Source: Paraspadella gotoi
Taxonomy: Eukaryota; Chaetognatha
Direction: 5' to 3'
Assembly (NCBI GenBank): GCA_051294375.1
Contig: CM119269.1
Location: forward strand, 22,741,808 to 22,805,807
Length of the DNA: 64,000 bases
Part shown: in pieces, positions 52,834-64,000 of the stretch
Numbering within the stretch: the first letter of the stretch is position 1
Layout of the letters: the number at the start of each line of letters is the position of its first letter
Program-made: the position numbers and the translations under genes
The notes under the pieces: generated by a model
The model's database searches: none
The model's input: only the letters and a program-made list of their open reading frames with translations
Told to the model about the DNA's origin: nothing

Positions 52834-55800
52834 TTATTTTTCTCGTTTTGTTGGTTTTCTTTTGAGTTTTTCCATCTTTCCGTCTTTCATCACAAGTACT
52901 TTATCGAAATCCCCAAGTTCATTGACTCTGTGTGAGATGACAAGAAGGGTTTGACCTTTGCAGTTTTTCCGAATTACCATCTGCAAAAGATGGTCAGTTC
53001 CAAGATCAATACTGGCTGTGGCTTCATCTAAACAGAGAATTTTTGGTCTACAACGCATAACTCGTACAAGACAAAGCAGTTGTTTTTGTCCCGCAGAGAA
53101 GGAGGCAGGGCAGAGTGGAGCATCAAGACCCCCGAGTGATGCTACAAGTTCCCACAATTGGTAGTGAATAAGCAGGTTGCGCAAGTCTTTATCTTCATTT
53201 TCCTTAGTTTTGTTGGCCTCAGTGGCTATTGATTCTGGCATCAAATTTTCTCGAATAGTTCCAATAAACAGTAATGGATTTTGTGGTACAATAGCAATCC
53301 ACTGCCGAAGAATGTGAAGAGGAATTTCTTTCACATCAATCCCATCTATAAGTATCCGTCCACTACTTAATGGGTGGGTGCGTAACATTGCTGCCAAAAG
53401 TGAACTCTTTCCACTGCCAGTACGGCCGCAAATTCCTATTGTTTCTCCAGCAGCAGCAGTGAATGATACATGATCCAATGCCATTCGTTTTCCAGAGGCA
53501 TAGGAAAAAGTAACGTTCTCAAATATGACAACCCCACTCAGTGGCCACAAATCATTAAATATTACAGGACGTGTCAACCTTAATGAGCAGATCTGAAATA
53601 ATGGAAAGTCAGAAACATCCTCCTCTACTGGAATTTTGCTATTATAGTCAATGATTCGTTCCAAGCTGATCATTTCTTTTTCCATCGCTGCAAAAGATGA
53701 GACAAAGCCGCAGAGCCGTCCTGGTACTGACAAGACATGTGAAAGAGCAAGACCAATGAATGCTGGTGATACTAATGAAACTGAAAAGTTTAAATTCTCA
53801 TAGATTGCCACCAATGAAGCTCCAAAGACAATGATAATACCAATGACTTTTAGGCTAAAATTAAAACAAAGAGTCACAATTAGCTGAGAATATTGTGCCC
53901 TGACGTTTTCATGAATTAAATTTAAGTTTTTCTTGACATATTGACTTTGCTTCCTCAGTGCGCGAATAGTTGTGGCACCCTCTAAAGATGATAGGTAATG
54001 GTCATAAATTGGAGAAAGTGTCAATGAAGCCCATCTCTTTATTTTTGGTGATGTTTGGCGGTAAAAGTTTTGAACATACAAGTAAATAGCACTGATGGGA
54101 AGTAACAGTGTCAGGAATAATGGAAGGCTATAGCAGGTAATAATAAGAACGCCAGCAAAACCAAATGCTTGGGCTAAAAAAATATTGAGATAATAAGGTA
54201 GAGAAACATCAATAGAATAAAGGTCTGAAGAAAATCTGTTCATCACAAAACCTGCTGGTATTCTCTCAAAAAATGTCAGTGGTGCTAAAAATAATCTCTC
54301 AGCAATATTATCGTGTAGAGATTGTGCCGCCACCAGTCCGCCATAGGCAAAGAGAAAGGCACGAATGAAAGTGATAATAATGTTTAGACCACTAATGATA
54401 CCATAAATAACAAGTAAGTATGCACTATGGCTTTGAATCAATGAGGATAAAGAAAATGGAAAATAAAAATTAGCCCCATTAAAAAAAAAATTCTCCATGC
54501 TGAAAGTTAAATTTTTCTGATCTGATACATTTGAGATGTGCTCTGCCCAAATGGAAAACCAAAAATCGGACCAACTTTTAGATAACTGCATTAGAAAAAG
54601 AACAACAAGTATAGATATTGAAAGTTTGAGACCGATGTTATTCCAGTAAGCCTTATAAACATGACTGCCAACCATCCTAGTTTCAGGTCTCTCCATGACT
54701 TCATCCTTTGCCACAAAACCAGGAGTGTTTACAAATTTTATAGCTTTTTCTTCATTCATAACCTTATTAATCACGAATTGATCTTCAACCACAAAATTTT
54801 TAAATTCTAATGGACGACCTTGCTTTTTGATTTTTCCATCTTTCATTATAATGACCCAATCTACAGCATATCCTGATTCTTGTTTTAAAAATATCTCTGC
54901 ACCATAATGAGAAGCCATGACAATAGTAGATGCCCCACATAATAGTTTTACAAAAACATTTTTCCATATTTCCTGTCTAATTTTTCTGTCCAAGGCAGAA
55001 AAAGGACAGTCCATAATATAAAAGGATTTTTTAGAATAGACAGCGCGTGCAAGGGCAAGTCGCTGTTTTTGTCCACTACTCAATAACATTCCTTTTTGAC
55101 CTACATAAGTTTTATTTCCCTGGGGAAAGGAGGCTACGTCCTCGGATAGGCAACAAGCTTGAAGCACAGTATTATACCAGGTCAAATCCATTACCTGCCC
55201 AAACAGCACATTTTCCTCAAATGTTCCAGGATAGATCCAGGCTTTCTGTGGCAGAAAACCAATGCCAGTATCTGGATTCCAGTTCCGGATTACATTGCCT
55301 CCCTCTTGCCTCATCTCACCAATGATTGCATGAAGCAAAGATGACTTCCCGGCACCTACTTTTCCAATAACTCCTACTAATGTTCCTGGAAAAACAGACA
55401 AATTAAGGCCATATAAGTAAAAACTGCTATTATCAAGCAGAGACCAAGAAAAGCTAGCATTACTCATCACCAAAAGTGGCAGGGCTTCATTTTGGGTTAT
55501 CATCTTTGAATTGTTTTTCTTATGACCACATCTGATATCTAACAGTCGCTGAACCCTATTTAATGAGACCCATGCATCCGCAATTCCATTAATGACCCAT
55601 GGCATCATGTTTAAAGGTTCAATGAGTATGTAAAACAGCGTTAGAGAAGTAAAGATCTTAGCGTTTGTTAATGTGGCTGATGAGTAAAAGTAGCAATAAG
55701 TGAAAAAAGATACGAGGGTGATCATCACGGGTGTTGTTGCCCTGAAAAATACAAATGCTGCATCTAAGTATTTGATTCCTTTTAGATTCTGCAATTCAGC

Positions 55801-56721
55801 TCTGCGATGATGTTCAACCCGGGAATGCAAGGCCAGCTCCAATCCAGACAACTTGATGGAATGGATTCCATCAAGGATTTCCGCCATTAGATTGATTCTC
55901 TTGTCCTTGTGGACCATCATAGCAGAGCTGAAAACAAGGATCTTATGACATAGAAACCTATTTACTGGTATGAAAAGGAGGGCCAGAAAAAAGCCAGTAA
56001 AAAAAGCAAGGTAGATTTGCTCATGGAGTAGATACAGTGCAATTGTCATCTGCAGCATCATTGCCCAGGTGCAATGAAATGTGTTGCAAAAATTGACAAT
56101 TCTGTCAACGTCGGTTGAAATTGCATTAACAATCTCCCCAGAACTGAGATCTGATTCAACAAAGGCTGACCTTGGCCAATTAAGGACTCGCTCATAGATA
56201 AGAGTCATCAGTGCCCCGCGGATCTGGAGCTGAATTTTGCCAACAATGAACTGAAATTGAGCATTAAGTATAGCACCTGCTGAGGTTGTCATGAGTAAAG
56301 CTAAGGCATAAAGGAAACCATAACATTTGGGCGAAGAGGTGTTTTCCATTAAGGCAATAAGTGCGTGGAGAATAATTGGTCCAGAAAAGGCAAGGACATC
56401 CACAATAAGCTTCAAGAATCCAACAAATAAATATGGTGTACCAAAAAGGTTTACAAGGGCTCGAAGGAGAGATGAGTGAACATTGAATCCCAGAATCTTG
56501 GTGTCTTTATTTTTGACTTCACTTTGCGCAAGTTCTTCTTGCAATTTACAGGATAAGCTGGAGATAGAAATGCTGGACGGAAGAGGATAGACATAGTTGT
56601 TTTGAAAGATTTGTTTTTGGGGAAGGAGAGGGTAGACCCAGCCAAAAATTTCATAGAAAATGCCGGCTTGAACTTCTGGTTGAAAGAGATCTTCATTATC
56701 CGCGTTGCTTGAATGACAAAG
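52834..56721 (-). CDS. ABCC10-like transporter core, copy 1, one 3.9-kb exon without its own TMD0
   Basis: ABC exporter core (TMD1-NBD1-TMD2-NBD2) of the ABCC/MRP family, closest in remembered motifs to MRP7/ABCC10 (KYLDAA, PWVINGI, LFLMQLS). One frame of 1296 codons runs from an acceptor TTATCAG/CTTTGTC at 56721 to the stop at 52834, with phase-0 entry. NBD1: Walker A GKVGAGKSSLL, signature LSSGQKQRLALARA (family usually LSGGQ), Walker B FYIMDCP with Cys where the catalytic Glu would be, as is usual for degenerate NBD1. NBD2: Walker A GRTGSGKSSLL, signature FSAGQKQLLCLVRV, Walker B ILCLDEATAS with the catalytic Glu, H-loop ISHRVNE. I find no TMD0 exons in the 865 bases upstream, so it may be N-truncated or share the exons at 61.9-63.1 kb. 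The frame is intact, which argues against an old pseudogene. Confidence 0.88.
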   Translation of the reverse strand, partial: LCHSSNADNEDLFQPEVQAGIFYEIFGWVYPLLPQKQIFQNNYVYPLPSSISISSLSCKLQEELAQSEVKNKDTKILGFNVHSSLLRALVNLFGTPYLFVGFLKLIVDVLAFSGPIILHALIALMENTSSPKCYGFLYALALLMTTSAGAILNAQFQFIVGKIQLQIRGALMTLIYERVLNWPRSAFVESDLSSGEIVNAISTDVDRIVNFCNTFHCTWAMMLQMTIALYLLHEQIYLAFFTGFFLALLFIPVNRFLCHKILVFSSAMMVHKDKRINLMAEILDGIHSIKLSGLELALHSRVEHHRRAELQNLKGIKYLDAAFVFFRATTPVMITLVSFFTYCYFYSSATLTNAKIFTSLTLFYILIEPLNMMPWVINGIADAWVSLNRVQRLLDIRCGHKKNNSKMITQNEALPLLVMSNASFSWSLLDNSSFYLYGLNLSVFPGTLVGVIGKVGAGKSSLLHAIIGEMRQEGGNVIRNWNPDTGIGFLPQKAWIYPGTFEENVLFGQVMDLTWYNTVLQACCLSEDVASFPQGNKTYVGQKGMLLSSGQKQRLALARAVYSKKSFYIMDCPFSALDRKIRQEIWKNVFVKLLCGASTIVMASHYGAEIFLKQESGYAVDWVIIMKDGKIKKQGRPLEFKNFVVEDQFVINKVMNEEKAIKFVNTPGFVAKDEVMERPETRMVGSHVYKAYWNNIGLKLSISILVVLFLMQLSKSWSDFWFSIWAEHISNVSDQKNLTFSMENFFFNGANFYFPFSLSSLIQSHSAYLLVIYGIISGLNIIITFIRAFLFAYGGLVAAQSLHDNIAERLFLAPLTFFERIPAGFVMNRFSSDLYSIDVSLPYYLNIFLAQAFGFAGVLIITCYSLPLFLTLLLPISAIYLYVQNFYRQTSPKIKRWASLTLSPIYDHYLSSLEGATTIRALRKQSQYVKKNLNLIHENVRAQYSQLIVTLCFNFSLKVIGIIIVFGASLVAIYENLNFSVSLVSPAFIGLALSHVLSVPGRLCGFVSSFAAMEKEMISLERIIDYNSKIPVEEDVSDFPLFQICSLRLTRPVIFNDLWPLSGVVIFENVTFSYASGKRMALDHVSFTAAAGETIGICGRTGSGKSSLLAAMLRTHPLSSGRILIDGIDVKEIPLHILRQWIAIVPQNPLLFIGTIRENLMPESIATEANKTKENEDKDLRNLLIHYQLWELVASLGGLDAPLCPASFSAGQKQLLCLVRVMRCRPKILCLDEATASIDLGTDHLLQMVIRKNCKGQTLLVISHRVNELGDFDKVLVMKDGKMEKLKRKPTKREK

Positions 56722-57585
56722 CTGATAACAATATTGGATTAAGATGAGGATAAATCAGCAAATCTACACAAAAATATAATCATTCTAATTTTTTTATCTT
56801 TAATATATTAATTTTGAAACTTTTTAATACAAATTATTAAACTATGACTATGAGATGTATGTATTTTAAAAAAAGATTTAAAATTTTTGATAATTCACTT
56901 TTAATTCTCTTAATTGAACCAAGGCTGGGCAGCTTGATTTTTATGTTAGAGCTTTCATAAGTATATCATTCTCTTCATTTTTTTAGGGCTTTTTGAAAAT
57001 ATTAATATTATTAATATCTTAATAAATACTTTGTTTAAAAAAGTGTTAAAAGTTGAAAAGGAAATTTTGAATTTAAAAACAGTGAGTTGGAAAATGAAAC
57101 CCGATTTTAAAAGCCAACTTTCTCCACTCATTGTCAAGGCATGTCTTAACTGATCAATATGAAATTTGATCACATAAATGACTTTAATATTTTCTACTCA
57201 ACTAATTTTTAAAATTAATTAAATAACCACTGGTTTGAAAAGGACAGCGTTTTTTTACCGGCGCTTGTAAAATTGTCACCATGTAGTCCAAAGAGTGTCA
57301 AAACAAAATCGTTTACTTTTATAAGACACAAGAAATATCATTTGGTTTTGTTAGAAAGCTGCAATATTGTGACAATAACAAATTAGAAACATTTTTTTAT
57401 TCACTGTATCCATAAACAAGTATGAAAAAAATTTACTTATCAATCAGTTGTAATAATGAAATAATATTCGAAAATTTGTTCAAAGTCCTGATTACAATAA
57501 AAATTTTGAAAGAGAATAAAAACATTTAATTTTTATAAAAAATTATTGTACATATTATTGTACAATGGTAAAGTTTAAAAAGTTT
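56722..57585. other. Spacer between the two ABCC core exons
   Basis: 865 bases, AT-rich. A 72-codon minus-strand frame near 57173-56955 has hydrophobic patches but lacks the TMD0 pattern seen at 62.6-63.1 kb. No TMD0 exon for copy 1 is recognisable. Confidence 0.5.
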
Positions 57586-60500
57586 TTATATTGAATTTTT
57601 GAATGTCTTTCCAAACGACTCAATTTTTCCATCCTTCATGACAAGCATTTTGTCAAAATTCTTGAAATTGTCATCTCTGTGAGATATACAGAGCAGAGTC
57701 CGTCCTTTACAATTGTTACGGATCAACATCTGCAAGAGTTGATCAGTTTTGACATCAACATTGGCAGTGGCTTCGTCCAAACAGAGAATTTTTGGGTGGC
57801 AACGCAGGGCACGGGCAAGACCTAGCAGTTGTTTTTGTCCTGCAGAAAAAGATGTAGGACTAAGTGGGGCATCAAGTCCACCAAGTGAAGTCACAAGATC
57901 CCATAGTTGGCAACGGAGGAGAAGATCGCGCAATGTTTCGTCACCTTCATCTTCATTGTATTCTGTTACCATTGAGTCAGGAATCAGGTTCTCTCGGATG
58001 CTGCCAGTAAATAGTAATGGATCTTGGGGGACGATAGCTATACGTCGGCGAAGAATGTGGATGGGAATTACCCGGACATCAACGCCGTCCACAAGAATTT
58101 GCCCACTGATTATGGGGTGTATACGTAGCAGTGCCGCTAGTAATGAACTCTTTCCACTACCCGTGCGTCCACAGACCCCAATGGTTTCTCCTCCAGCTGT
58201 CGCAAAGGAGACGCCATCTAATGCCATCCGAGTTCCCGAGTCATAGGAAAGTGAGACATCCTTAAAGACAATTCCACCACTAGTTGGCCACACAGAATCT
58301 AAGGTCACTGGGAGTATTGATAACAAAGAGCAATGATTAGATAATGCGCTGGCTGAAATAATATCTTCTTCAGGAATTTTATTTATATAGTCAACTACAC
58401 GTTCCACGCTGATCATTTCTTTTTCTGTCTCTGTGAAAGAAAAAATAAGACCAGTGAGTCTTTCATGAACCGAAAGTACATATGAGATAGAAAGGCCAAC
58501 AATGGCAGGCGATATCATAGAAGCTGAAAAGAAGTGATGCTCCAAAATTGCAGCCAATGATGCGCCAAAGACTATCACCACACCAATAATTTTTAAGTTA
58601 AAGCTTAGCCACTGAGCCACAATTAGTTGGGAGTATTGAGCCCTAATATTTTGATTGACCAACTCAATAGTTTTGCTGATGAATTGATCTTGCTCCCCCA
58701 TTGCTTTAATAATTGTTGCGCCCTCTAATGATTCTGTGAAGTGGGCATAAATTGGGGAAAGGGTCACTGATGCAAGTCTTTTTACTTCGCGTGATGTGTG
58801 GCGATAAAAGTTTTGGATGCGGATGTACACAACACCAATGGGAAGTAACAGTATCAGAAACAAAGGAAGACTGTAGCTGACAAGAATGATTACACCTGCC
58901 AGACCAAAGATCTGCGCAAGAAAAATGTTAAGAATGTAGGGTAGAGAAATGTCAATTGAATACAAGTCGGATGAGAACCTGTTTAACACACGACCTGCTG
59001 GTGTAGACTCAAAGAATGTCAATGGCGCTTTAAAAAACTGCCTTGCCAATTTGTCATGAAGAGAGCGAGCTGCTTCTACACCTCCATAGGCAAAGAGAAA
59101 AGCACGTGCAACAGTAATAACAAGATTTAAAGCACTGATAATCCCGTAAATAAGTAATAGAAGTGACACACTTTCTGTCGTTGTAGATAAAGATGTTAGA
59201 GTTGGTGCATCGTAAGAAATCAAAATGAAAGAACTGAGGACAAGATTTGGTATTTCTTTGCTTGTATTTGTTTCATTTTTATCTGGATCAGTGGAGTTTT
59301 TTGAATAATGTTGTGCCCAATAGGACAACCACCAATCGCATAAATTTCTTGACAACTGCATTAAAAAGAGGGTAACAAGGATAGAGAAAGCAAGGTTGCG
59401 ACCAATTGCAAACCAGTAGGATCTGTAAACTTGCTTAGCAACCCTTCCAGACTCACGAGCCTCTGCATCTTGTAACTTTTCCCAGCTTGTACCTTGTTCA
59501 GTTTTTTTAGCTCTTTGTTGAGTGTCTAATTTTTCAGTTTGCTGATCATTGGTTAACACAAAATCTAGAAGTGTAGACGGGGGACCTTGACTCTCAATTT
59601 GTCCATCTTTCATGATGACCACCCAGTCAGCAACATAACCCAACTCTTGCATTTTAAATAAATCAGCTCCATAGTGAGAAGCTACTATAATGGTGGATGA
59701 ACCTTTTAGTAAGTTCAAAAAAACATTTCTCCACACTTCCTCGCGTACTCTCCTATCCAGTGCTGAAAATGGGCAGTCCATAATATAAAAATTTTTTTTA
59801 GCATAGATTGCACGTGCGAGTGCAAGTCGCTGCTTTTGACCTCCACTTAAAGACAATCCTTTCTCTCCTACATTGGTCTTATCTCTCTGTGGAAAAAAGG
59901 CTACATCCTCAGAAAGGCAACAGGCATTGAGAACAGTGTGATACCAGGATGTGTCCATCGGCTTCCCAAACAGTACATTTTCTTCAATCGTACCCTGTTG
60001 TATCCAGGCTTGCTGCGGTAAAAAAGCAATACCATCATTGTAATTCCAATTTCGCTGGACCTCACCACACTCCTGCCACATCTCTCCAATAATTGCATGG
60101 AGCAATGAAGTCTTTCCTGCACCAACTTTGCCTACAACACCAACCAATGTCTTTGCTGGTACAGTCAAAGTCATGCCACGTAGATGAAAACTGTTTTCAT
60201 TCAGTGACCAAGAAAAGTCAGCATTATTCATAATAATGAGTGGCTTTAACTCCATTGTTATTACTGATGTTTTTCTATCCTGATCAGTCTTAAGATTTAC
60301 AAGTTGTTGGACTCGCTTCAATGAGACCCATGCATTGACAAGTCCATTAATCACCCAAGGTATCATGTTTAAGGGCTCAATAAGCATGTTAAAGAGGGAA
60401 AGTGATGTAAAAATCTTAGCTGCCGTCAGTGTAGAATATGAATAGATGTAGCAATAAGTTAGAAATGACAACAGTGCAATGATCACCGGTGTCGATGCCC

Positions 60501-63116
60501 TAAAGATGACGCATGCTGCATCTAAGTATTTAATTCTCTTCAGATTTTCCACTTCTGCTTTGCGATGGTGACAAATTTTGGCATTGAATGCGGCCTCAAA
60601 TGCGGAAAACTTTATTGCACGGACCCCATCAAGGATTTCTGACATAAGTTTGATTCTCTTGTCTTTGTGCGCCATCATTGCAGAGCTGAAGACTAGGATC
60701 TTGTCACACAACACTTTGTTGATTGGCAAGACAAGAAGAGCAAATGCAAGGCCAGCAAGAAAAGCAAGTGAAATTTGTTTGTGGAGAAGATAAAGGGCAA
60801 TAGAAATCTGGAGTGGCATAGACCAAGCGGAGTGAAAAAAGTTGCAAAAGTTTATGATCCTTTCTACATCTGTTGACATGGCATTGACAATTTCACCTGT
60901 ACTGAGATATGACATGGACAAGGTTGCTATTGACCAACCAAGAGCTTGATCATAGATAAAGCTAACAAGTGCTGCACGCATTCGAAGCCTAATCTTGCCT
61001 ACTGCAAGCTGAAACTGGGCATTAATAAGTGTCACTGTTGCTGTCGTTGTAAGCAGCGCCAAAGCATAACCATAGCCACGCCACTTTGGCGCTGACTTAT
61101 CCTCCATGAACTCAATTAAAGAATGCAATACAACTGGCCCCACAAAAGAAACAACGTCAATAAAAAGTTTTAAAAAGCCAATTGAAAAGTAGAGTCTACC
61201 AAAACAATGAACTAATGCCCTAAAAAGAGAAGTATGAACAACGGTTGTTGAAGCATCTTTGGTAACGTTTTTTGGCGAGAGGCCGGCACGCAGATCACGC
61301 ATTAAGCAAGTAACAGATATGCTTGATGGAAGAGTGTATAGATCGGAGTTTTCAGAAATGCGTCCATTAGCACCATCGCGAAGAAGCGGGTAGACCCAGC
61401 CAAAACAGATCCTAGAAAATACACTGGTATTGTCCTCTGGTTGAATTAAAGATGGACGTTGGTCGACAATGCTCAAAACATCCTCGCTTATGTTTGAGGG
61501 AACTTCTTCACTAATAAGCGTATTGAATTCACTCAAGTGGTTTATGCATCGACGCTGGTAACAAAATTTTTTTTAAGATTAGATTGAAACACTAGTATTA
61601 ATTTTGATTATTAGTTTTATTTTTTAATTTTTTAACCCACTGGGGAGTCTCTTTTACAGTGGCAGTAACATACAGAAGTAACTTAAATAAAGTATTTTTA
61701 AATGATAATTATAAAATGCTGTTTTGGATGGCATTATATCTTAGTTCTAAAAAAGGGCACAAAATTAATAAATATATTTTTAAAACTGCTGGTATATGTA
61801 TAAATTTCCAATTGATTTAAACTATTTACATTTTAAATTTATATAAGTTTTGCTATACCATAAACTCACCCTTGACTTCTTTATGCGCACAACAACAAAG
61901 GCGATAATCAATGATGTGATGTAGATGAGATGAAAGACACAGACAATGATGTCCATGATAGATTTGGCAAGCGCCAGCGGCGTGGCAATCGTGGCATCAT
62001 GTGGCAATGGTGAAGTGGAGAGGGAATGCGAGATTAAATAAATCACAGCTCGGCGCGCTAAAAGATAAAATTGGTATGAAATTGGTACAACCAATATAAA
62101 AATTATCCATTCATTTAATAAATACGCTATCTTGCCCCTGACTTTGGACAGGCTTTAGTGGTTTAAGGCCTCCATCACTCTTACAAGATAATGATATAGC
62201 AAGTCCCTGCAAGCTTTCAATCAAGACTCTCTCACAGTCTCGTTTAATCACTCCCAGAGTACCCGGCTTCCCTATCAATGAAGTCGTATGATATTTCAAA
62301 GAATGTTAGAATAATGTCTATCAGGAAATTCATCATTCAAATCAACCTATCATAAAAATCAGCCACTCATTAAAATCAATCCAATCGCGTAAATCACTCA
62401 TTAAAATCTAACCAATAATTAATATCTGCAAACTTTCAAATCAATCAACCAAACCTTTTTATCCACCACAATCACTGTCAAATCACCATCACAATTACTG
62501 TCGAATCACCATCACAATCATTGTCGAATCACAATCATTGTCGAATCACCATCACAATCAAATCAAATCCAATCAAATTAACTGAACACTAATTGAGCCA
62601 ATCATTCTAATCTATTAATATTTTACAAACACATACATACCACTCACCTTCCAAAGCCTGAGGAATCAAGACAAATAGATATGCGATTGTCATTGCTACG
62701 TCTGAAGCCATTTTGATTCCAGCATCACTGTCATGGCGACGGCGGCGGAACAGCGCCACGCCGTGGAGGAGCCACGAAGCCGCCACAACGAGAAAGACAG
62801 CGAGGTCGACCGTCGAGGGAAATCCCTGCGCGTGCTTGTAAAATGCCGGTAGAAAAAAGTGGATTATTGAAAGGACAAAAAGACAAATGCAGCAAAGAAA
62901 ACGGATGAAAAAGCTTCTTGAAGCGGATCGTCCACTCGCGTCTCCAGCCACGCCTTTAAGGGCGCCAACAAAGTAGGCGGAGACGCCGGCGAGAATTGCG
63001 TGGGCCGGGAGGAAGAAGGCGACTTTGGTGAAGCAGACGTTGAAGGAAGATGTCGAAGAGTTCCAGACGATGAGGGGAGATGGTTCATCGCAGAGGGATG
63101 AGAGGAAGGACGGCAT
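57586..63116 (-). CDS. ABCC10: ABCC10/MRP7-like transporter, copy 2, full length, 3 exons
   Basis: ATP-driven exporter of amphipathic anions and drugs at the plasma or an internal membrane. Exons 63116-62648, 62057-61870 and 61554-57586 join in phase and give 1541 residues. The first two encode TMD0 (hydrophobic helices from VCFTKVAFFLPAHAILAG to IVCVFHLIYITSLIIAFVVV). The third encodes the whole core. NBD1: Walker A GKVGAGKTSLL, signature LSGGQKQRLALARA, Walker B FYIMDCP (no catalytic Glu). NBD2: Walker A GRTGSGKSSLL, signature FSAGQKQLLGLARAL, Walker B ILCLDEATAN, H-loop ISHRDD. The KYLDAACV and PWVINGL blocks recall ABCC10. The core lacks introns over 4 kb, unlike other genes here. Copy 1 lies immediately downstream on the same strand. 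Confidence 0.92.
62076..62307 (-). repeat. Dispersed repeat Family B, copy 2
   Basis: Inverted relative to the copy at 40880-41112 and about 90% identical by eye, including the terminal palindrome ATTGGTACAACCAAT. It lies in the first ABCC10-like intron, where it is transcribed antisense or sense with the host depending on the element's orientation. Confidence 0.85.
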
Positions 63117-64000
63117 GATAGAGAGCGAGACGGTGACGGATCAAATGATAATCGATCAGTTTTGTTTGTTTTTTAAAAAATATTTATTGTTTTTCTTTTT
63201 TATTTGATCATATCTAGATGAAATAATACCTAAATAAATAGAGTTGTTACGGCCAGGATTCAAATGCCATTGCTGCCACCACATTACAGTGTGGTGCAAA
63301 AAAAAAAAAAGAACACTTTTCAAACTTAAATTGCGCACATTTAACCACATATTATAAAAATTTGTAAAGTATAAATACTTGACCATTTTGTATTGAATCC
63401 ATTCTGTCTAAAATTCTGGACACCGTCTTTGCTTGTGACTTTTCTAAGAATATAATCCACTTTGGTTTCATGCAGAAATCCCTGTCTGCTTACTTAAATG
63501 TGGTGGCAACTGTAGGATTTGAACCCACGCCTCTGAAGAGACTGTCTACTCACTTAAATGATTTATTAAAATGACTCAGTAATACGTCAGAACAAATTTA
63601 GCATTTAAAGATAGAAAACAGATTGACAGACTGACCTACTTTTATGGAGTTAATCCGCAACAAGCGACAAATAATTTGTTGTTGTCGTTTTGATAATCTT
63701 TTGTTAAAATTAAGTATCGATATTAAATATACTATATTAAATATCGTGTATATTTACATTCAATATATTAAATTCTTTTATATTAATAATCGGTTAGTAT
63801 TTTTAAAATAATATTTGACTGTTTTTAGAATTCGATATAAATATGTACAAATAATTTTTAAACAATATAGTTTAATAAACCTGATATAATGTAATAACCT
63901 ACGTATACAAAATATAATCACCACATATATAAACCTTATACAAAACCGTATGGTTTTATGGTTACAAAAATAAAAATATTTTTCTCTCTATTTTTTAAAA
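63117..64000. other. Gene-free right end upstream of the ABCC locus
   Basis: AT-rich. It presumably holds the ABCC10-like promoter. Two short stretches read like reversed B boxes (GGATTCAAATGCC near 63258, GGATTTGAACCCACG near 63520), suggesting decayed SINE pieces. No exon recognised. Confidence 0.45.

Noticed and set aside
56955-57173. 72-codon frame as a TMD0 remnant of ABCC copy 1
   Set aside because: The hydrophobic pattern and residues do not match the TMD0 exons at 62.6-63.1 kb; the sequence is simply AT-rich.
57749-58246. 165-codon plus-strand frame
   Set aside because: Antisense shadow of the ABCC10-like NBD2 coding region.
52834-61554. Bacterial origin or contamination for the intronless ABC transporter exons
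   Set aside because: They have full ABCC architecture with a degenerate NBD1 Walker B, eukaryotic splice acceptors and a TMD0 encoded in spliced exons, all typical of animal MRPs.

Overview
The window is nuclear DNA of an animal, most likely an invertebrate with a compact genome. Genes are split by many short introns with canonical GT/AG borders. Nearly every product is a conserved metazoan protein (CYB5R4, PPA1-type pyrophosphatase, TRPT1, SKIC8/WDR61, INO80B, CCDC124, CHCHD7, HIGD1, PI3K regulatory subunit, PHF24, ABCC10-like transporters). Exons are GC-rich, while introns and spacers are AT-rich and full of GA/CT microsatellites, small terminal-inverted-repeat elements and SINE-like repeats. 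I cannot place the phylum from sequence alone. A 10-base N gap at 5168-5177 shows this is an assembled scaffold, and several one-base frame breaks inside clearly conserved exons suggest residual indel errors.

Layout. 1-3.2 kb: no gene; low complexity and short tandem repeats. 3.2-7.2 kb (-): CYB5R4 (cytochrome b5, CS and FAD/NAD domains). 8.0-8.5 kb (-): two spliceable exons of an unrecognised gene. 9.0-17.0 kb (+): inorganic pyrophosphatase, the only confident plus-strand gene; its 4.4 kb fourth intron hosts a complete antisense gene, the tRNA 2'-phosphotransferase TRPT1 (11.9-14.9 kb). 17.4-20.2 kb (-): SKIC8/WDR61, convergent with the pyrophosphatase. 20.9-24.3 kb (-): a six-exon protein that I assign to the DUF4804 family. 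24.7-25.8 kb (-): INO80B, one exon. 26.2-27.9 kb (-): CCDC124. 28.6-28.9 kb (-): CHCHD7. 29.0-33.3 kb (-): an 11-zinc-finger protein. 34.0-34.7 kb (-): HIGD1-like. 36.8-39.5 kb (-): PI3K p55/p85-type regulatory subunit. 40.7-48.0 kb (-): PHF24. 48-52.8 kb: AT-rich spacer with a large palindrome and two hammerhead-like motifs. 52.8-63.1 kb (-): an ABCC10-like locus with one set of TMD0 exons followed by two tandem, nearly intronless core exons of about 3.9 kb each.

Most genes serve basic cell functions: redox and mitochondrial biology (CYB5R4, CHCHD7, HIGD1), RNA and ribosome metabolism (TRPT1, SKIC8, CCDC124), chromatin (INO80B), signalling (PI3K subunit) and export (ABCC). They do not form one pathway. 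Most are on the minus strand, with gaps as small as 186 bp between neighbouring stop and start codons. The most notable structural points are a five-fold tandem duplication of a splice donor in the pyrophosphatase gene, GA microsatellites that begin exactly at 5' splice sites in many introns, a TA-flanked short element carrying RNA polymerase III-type boxes nested in another inverted-repeat element, and the shared-TMD0/duplicated-core arrangement of the ABCC locus.
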